Shown: one piece after another, positions 6,351 through 8,695 of the stretch
How positions within the stretch are numbered: position 1 is the stretch's first letter
Layout: each line of letters begins with the position of its first letter
Notes under the pieces: generated by a model
Database searches by the model: none
The model's input: only the letters and a program-made list of their open reading frames with translations
What the model was told of the DNA's origin: nothing
Position numbers and translations under genes: made by a program
Assembly (NCBI GenBank): GCA_020445005.1
Contig: JAGRHM010000158.1
Span: forward strand, 1-8,695
Source of the DNA: Candidatus Competibacteraceae bacterium
Lineage (GTDB): Bacteria; Pseudomonadota; Gammaproteobacteria; Competibacterales; Competibacteraceae
Direction of reading: 5' to 3'
DNA length: 8,695 bases

Positions 6351-7967
6351 TTGGATTTTTGGCCCTCGCTTTCCACCCTGCTCCGGTCGGCAGGGAAAAA
6401 TTATGAACAATGGTTCATTAACCGAATGAACCACCCCTGGTTCGAAACCTGGCGTCGCTACGATTCCCCGGCCTTTCTCAGCCTGCTTTATATCGCCTTG
6501 GGGCTGCTCTGGCTGATGACGGATGATTTGCTTTTCGCCCTTGGGTTGAGCAGTGCTCCATCACCGTTAACCAGTCTGGTGAAAAACGCAGCAGGCGTTG
6601 TCATCAGCGGTGGTCTGCTGTATGGGTTGCTGCTGGCCCATGCCTGCCAGGCGCAGCGCGCCCGCCGTATGCATGAATATACCGAAGAGCGCTTGCGTGG
6701 CGCGCGCGATGAACTGGAAAACCGGGTCGAAAAACGCACGGCGGAGTTGCAGACGATCAACCACACCTTGGAGCGGCAAATCGCCGCCCGTGTCCAGGTC
6801 GAGATTGCTCTGCGCGACAGTGAAGAGCGGTTTCGTCAGTTGGCCGAACATGTTCGAGAGGTATTCTGGGTCTATGGCATTGCCGAAGAACGCCTTTTGT
6901 ATATCAGTCCGGCCTACGAGGAAATCTGGGGACGATCCATCGCCAACCTTTACGAACGGCCTTTCGACTGGTTGGAAGCCGTTCATTCCGATGACCGGTC
7001 GCGTATCCAGGCGGCGCATATCGCCAAGGTTCAGTGGGGCTATTTCGACGAAGAATACCGAGTGGTGCGGCCGGATGGCGCGGTGCGCTGGGTGTGGGAT
7101 CGCGGCTTTCCAGTGCGCGATGAGAACGGTTATATCTATCGTGTCGCTGGCCTGGCGGAAGATATTACCACCCGTAAACTGGCGGACGACCAATTACGCC
7201 GGCAACAGATCGAATTGGCGCGAACCTCGCGGCTGAGTCTGGCGGTGGAGCTGGCGTCCAATCTGGCCCATAACCTGAACCAGCCACTCGCGGCTATTGT
7301 TGCCTATACCCAGGCATGCCTGACCCTGTTGCGGCAGGATAAAACCGATCCCCGTGGAGTCACCAGCACCCTTGAGGAAGTCGTCAATCAGGGCCTGCGC
7401 GCCGGCGAGATCATCCGCCACCTGCGGGAAGTGGTGCGACGCCACACGGTTGACCAGACTGCGCTCGACCTCAATGCGCTGATTCATGCGGTCATTAGTT
7501 ATGCGCAACTGGAATTGCGCCAGGCCAGGCTGAATTTGAAACTGGAGTTGGCGGAATCGTTGCCTGCCGTGCTGGCGGATGATTTGCAGATTCAGTTGGT
7601 AGTGCTGTACCTGATGCGCAATGCCATCGAGGCCATGCAGGAGTCCGATCATAAACCGCATGAATTGATGATCCAAACCAGTGTGCTCAATTCAAATACG
7701 GTGCTGGTCACGATTCGCGACACCGGCCACGGTTTCAGCGAGGAAGCTGTTGATCGCTTGTTCCAACCGTTTTTTACCACCAAACCTGGCGGTATGGGCC
7801 TGGGGCTGTCGGTCAGCCGCTCGATCATCGAAACCCAGGGCGGACAACTTTGGGCAACGCCAAATCCTGATCGTGGCGTTTCCTTCCACTTTACCCTACC
7901 GATTCCAGTGACGGCTTATCCTTTGTACGCTAGCCATGAATCCAACGCCGACCGTTTTTCTTATTGA
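6351..7967 (+). CDS. PAS-domain membrane histidine kinase with atypical HNLNQP H-box
   Basis: A 538-residue membrane kinase. The N-terminal module has two spans (about 41-62 and 78-98) with YIALGLLWLMTDDLL, a pattern met at the start of many PAS, GGDEF and kinase proteins. A coiled coil (about 100-155) leads to a PAS-3-type domain (about 156-275, FWVYGIAEERLLYISPAY through VAGLAEDIT). The dimerisation helix reads ELASNLAHNLNQPLAAI, with His307 as phospho-acceptor but Asn308 where Glu is standard. The ATPase domain is intact: Asn424 in NAIEAM, DTGHG from Asp457, PFFTTKP and GMGLGL. Its core aligns throughout with that of the preceding kinase, pointing to an old duplication joined to a different sensor. 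The TTG start is chosen for its GAGG. The last 32 bases overlap the regulator gene. A cytoplasmic PAS signal is likely; the ligand is unknown. Confidence 0.92.
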   Translation: MDFWPSLSTLLRSAGKNYEQWFINRMNHPWFETWRRYDSPAFLSLLYIALGLLWLMTDDLLFALGLSSAPSPLTSLVKNAAGVVISGGLLYGLLLAHACQAQRARRMHEYTEERLRGARDELENRVEKRTAELQTINHTLERQIAARVQVEIALRDSEERFRQLAEHVREVFWVYGIAEERLLYISPAYEEIWGRSIANLYERPFDWLEAVHSDDRSRIQAAHIAKVQWGYFDEEYRVVRPDGAVRWVWDRGFPVRDENGYIYRVAGLAEDITTRKLADDQLRRQQIELARTSRLSLAVELASNLAHNLNQPLAAIVAYTQACLTLLRQDKTDPRGVTSTLEEVVNQGLRAGEIIRHLREVVRRHTVDQTALDLNALIHAVISYAQLELRQARLNLKLELAESLPAVLADDLQIQLVVLYLMRNAIEAMQESDHKPHELMIQTSVLNSNTVLVTIRDTGHGFSEEAVDRLFQPFFTTKPGGMGLGLSVSRSIIETQGGQLWATPNPDRGVSFHFTLPIPVTAYPLYASHESNADRFSY

Positions 7968-8556
7968 CGATGACCAGGCCATTCGCGATGCCGTGGGATT
8001 GCTGTTGCGCGCACATGGACTAGCGGTGGAAACTTTTGCCAGCGCCGTCGACTTTCTGGAATCCGACGCGATTCAACGGCCCGGTTGCCTATTGCTGGAT
8101 GTGCGAATGCCCGGTATGAGCGGTCTGGACTTGCAAAAGCATCTGCGCGCGAAGAATCAGCAAGTTCCGATTATCTTCATCACCGGTCACGGCGATGTGC
8201 CGATGGCGATTCGGGCCATGAAGGCCGGCGCTTTTGACTTTGTGGAAAAACCCTTTCAGGCGGAAACGTTGTTGGGGCGGGTTCGCGATGCACTGGCGTT
8301 CGACGCCCAAGAGCGTTGCCGGCAGGCGCAGCGCGACGAAGCGGCGACGCGGATGGCCTTGTTGTCGCCACGGGAACGCGAAGTGTTGGAACGAGTGGTG
8401 GCCGGCCAATATAACAAGGTGATCGCTGCCGAACTGGACATCAGTATTTCCACTGTGGAAATTCATCGCAAGCGGGTTATGAAGAAGCTGGGGGCTGCAT
8501 CGCTGTCGGATTTGATTCGGCTGCAGGCGCTGAGCAATGGCGAGAATCCAGAATGA
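7936..8556 (+). CDS. FixJ/TtrR-type response regulator
   Basis: A 206-residue two-domain transcription factor. The receiver domain has the acidic cluster DDD at 11-13, phospho-acceptor Asp55 in LLLDVRMPGMSG, switch Thr83 in FITGHGDVPMAIRAMKAGAFDF and Lys105 in EKPF, all typical of the FixJ/NodW/TtrR branch. The LuxR/GerE DNA-binding domain (about 142-198) starts LSPREREVLERVVAGQ and contains the recognition region ISTVEIHRKRVMKKLG. All residues for phosphorylation and DNA binding are present. The ATG lies 32 bases inside the end of the second kinase and has no clear Shine-Dalgarno, which suggests translation depends on ribosomes finishing the kinase. It is the only regulator for the two kinases before it. 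Target genes cannot be read from the window; the copper operon upstream is a candidate. Confidence 0.96.
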   Translation: MNPTPTVFLIDDDQAIRDAVGLLLRAHGLAVETFASAVDFLESDAIQRPGCLLLDVRMPGMSGLDLQKHLRAKNQQVPIIFITGHGDVPMAIRAMKAGAFDFVEKPFQAETLLGRVRDALAFDAQERCRQAQRDEAATRMALLSPREREVLERVVAGQYNKVIAAELDISISTVEIHRKRVMKKLGAASLSDLIRLQALSNGENPE

Positions 8557-8625
8557 CGAGTGATGAGCTATAAAAATAGAATGGCTCTTCGAGGATGCTT
8601 GTGAAATTCATGCGGAAATCTGTAC

Positions 8626-8688
8626 GTCGGGCACAGGACGCGCCCGGCGTGGGTCTTCCTGTCGGGCAACGCTGCGCTTTTGCCCGAC
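8626..8688. repeat. Two tandem REP-like hairpins downstream of the regulator
   Basis: The second hairpin is perfect: GTCGGGCAA at 8661-8669 pairs with TTGCCCGAC at 8680-8688 around a ten-base loop. The first is GTCGGGC at 8626-8632 with GCCCGGC at 8642-8648, seven pairs with one G-U. Both begin with GTCGGGCA, 35 bases apart. The GTCGGGCAAnnnnTTGCCCGACCTAC pattern is a familiar dispersed palindrome in proteobacterial intergenic DNA. No T-run follows, so this is not a classical terminator, though it may protect or end the mRNA. From 8557 to 8625 nothing else was recognised. Confidence 0.75.
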
Positions 8689-8695
8689 CTACAGT

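Noticed and set aside
8557..8625. Possible rho-independent terminator directly after the response regulator
   Set aside because: No GC-rich stem followed by a T-run is present; the hairpins further on also lack the T-run.
8601..8695. Open frame running off the window end (VKFMRKSVRRAQD, then LPVGQRCAFARPT)
   Set aside because: It is the translation of the REP-like palindromes, a well-known source of false short proteins. It has no Shine-Dalgarno and no domain.

Overview
The window looks like chromosomal DNA of a fairly GC-rich gammaproteobacterium. The evidence is an E. coli-type PurB C-terminus followed by a DUF7931-type gene, an enterobacterial-style NudF, a FixJ-type regulator with DctB/FixL-like kinases, and REP-like palindromes. 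The genus cannot be fixed from the sequence alone. An environmental or wastewater lineage is possible, but that is a guess. No tRNA, rRNA, CRISPR array, transposase or phage gene was seen, and no intergenic stretch between genes exceeds 51 bases; only the last 139 bases lack a credible gene.

Layout: (1) 1-1003, plus strand: the last 150 codons of purB (purine synthesis) and a small DUF7931-like protein. (2) 1000-1626, minus strand: nudF, an ADP-ribose pyrophosphatase, convergent with the preceding gene and sharing a TTAA stop with it. (3) 1627-1677: a short divergent promoter region. (4) 1678-4840, plus strand: an NTF2/SnoaL-like lipoprotein, the Cu(I)-exporting P1B-type ATPase CopA, a 26-residue single-span membrane peptide and a 110-residue membrane protein. 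The last three are joined by successive ATGA stop/start overlaps. (5) 4887-8556, plus strand: a six-span membrane histidine kinase, a second membrane histidine kinase with a PAS domain, and a FixJ/TtrR-type response regulator. (6) 8557-8695: non-coding DNA ending in two REP-like hairpins.

All seven complete genes from 1678 to 8556 point the same way with gaps of at most 46 bases, so they may form one long operon or two adjacent ones. The copper module would pump Cu(I) from the cytoplasm to the periplasm. The signalling module has two kinases with related catalytic cores but different sensory halves, and only one regulator. The second kinase lacks the acidic residue normally next to the phospho-accepting histidine (HNLNQP instead of HELNQP). 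The two could therefore act as an active kinase plus a modulatory partner.

The best candidates for something undescribed are the 26-residue peptide wedged between copA and its downstream neighbour (a possible KdpF-like small subunit, or the membrane anchor of a lost cupredoxin) and the two-kinase/one-regulator arrangement linked to copper export.
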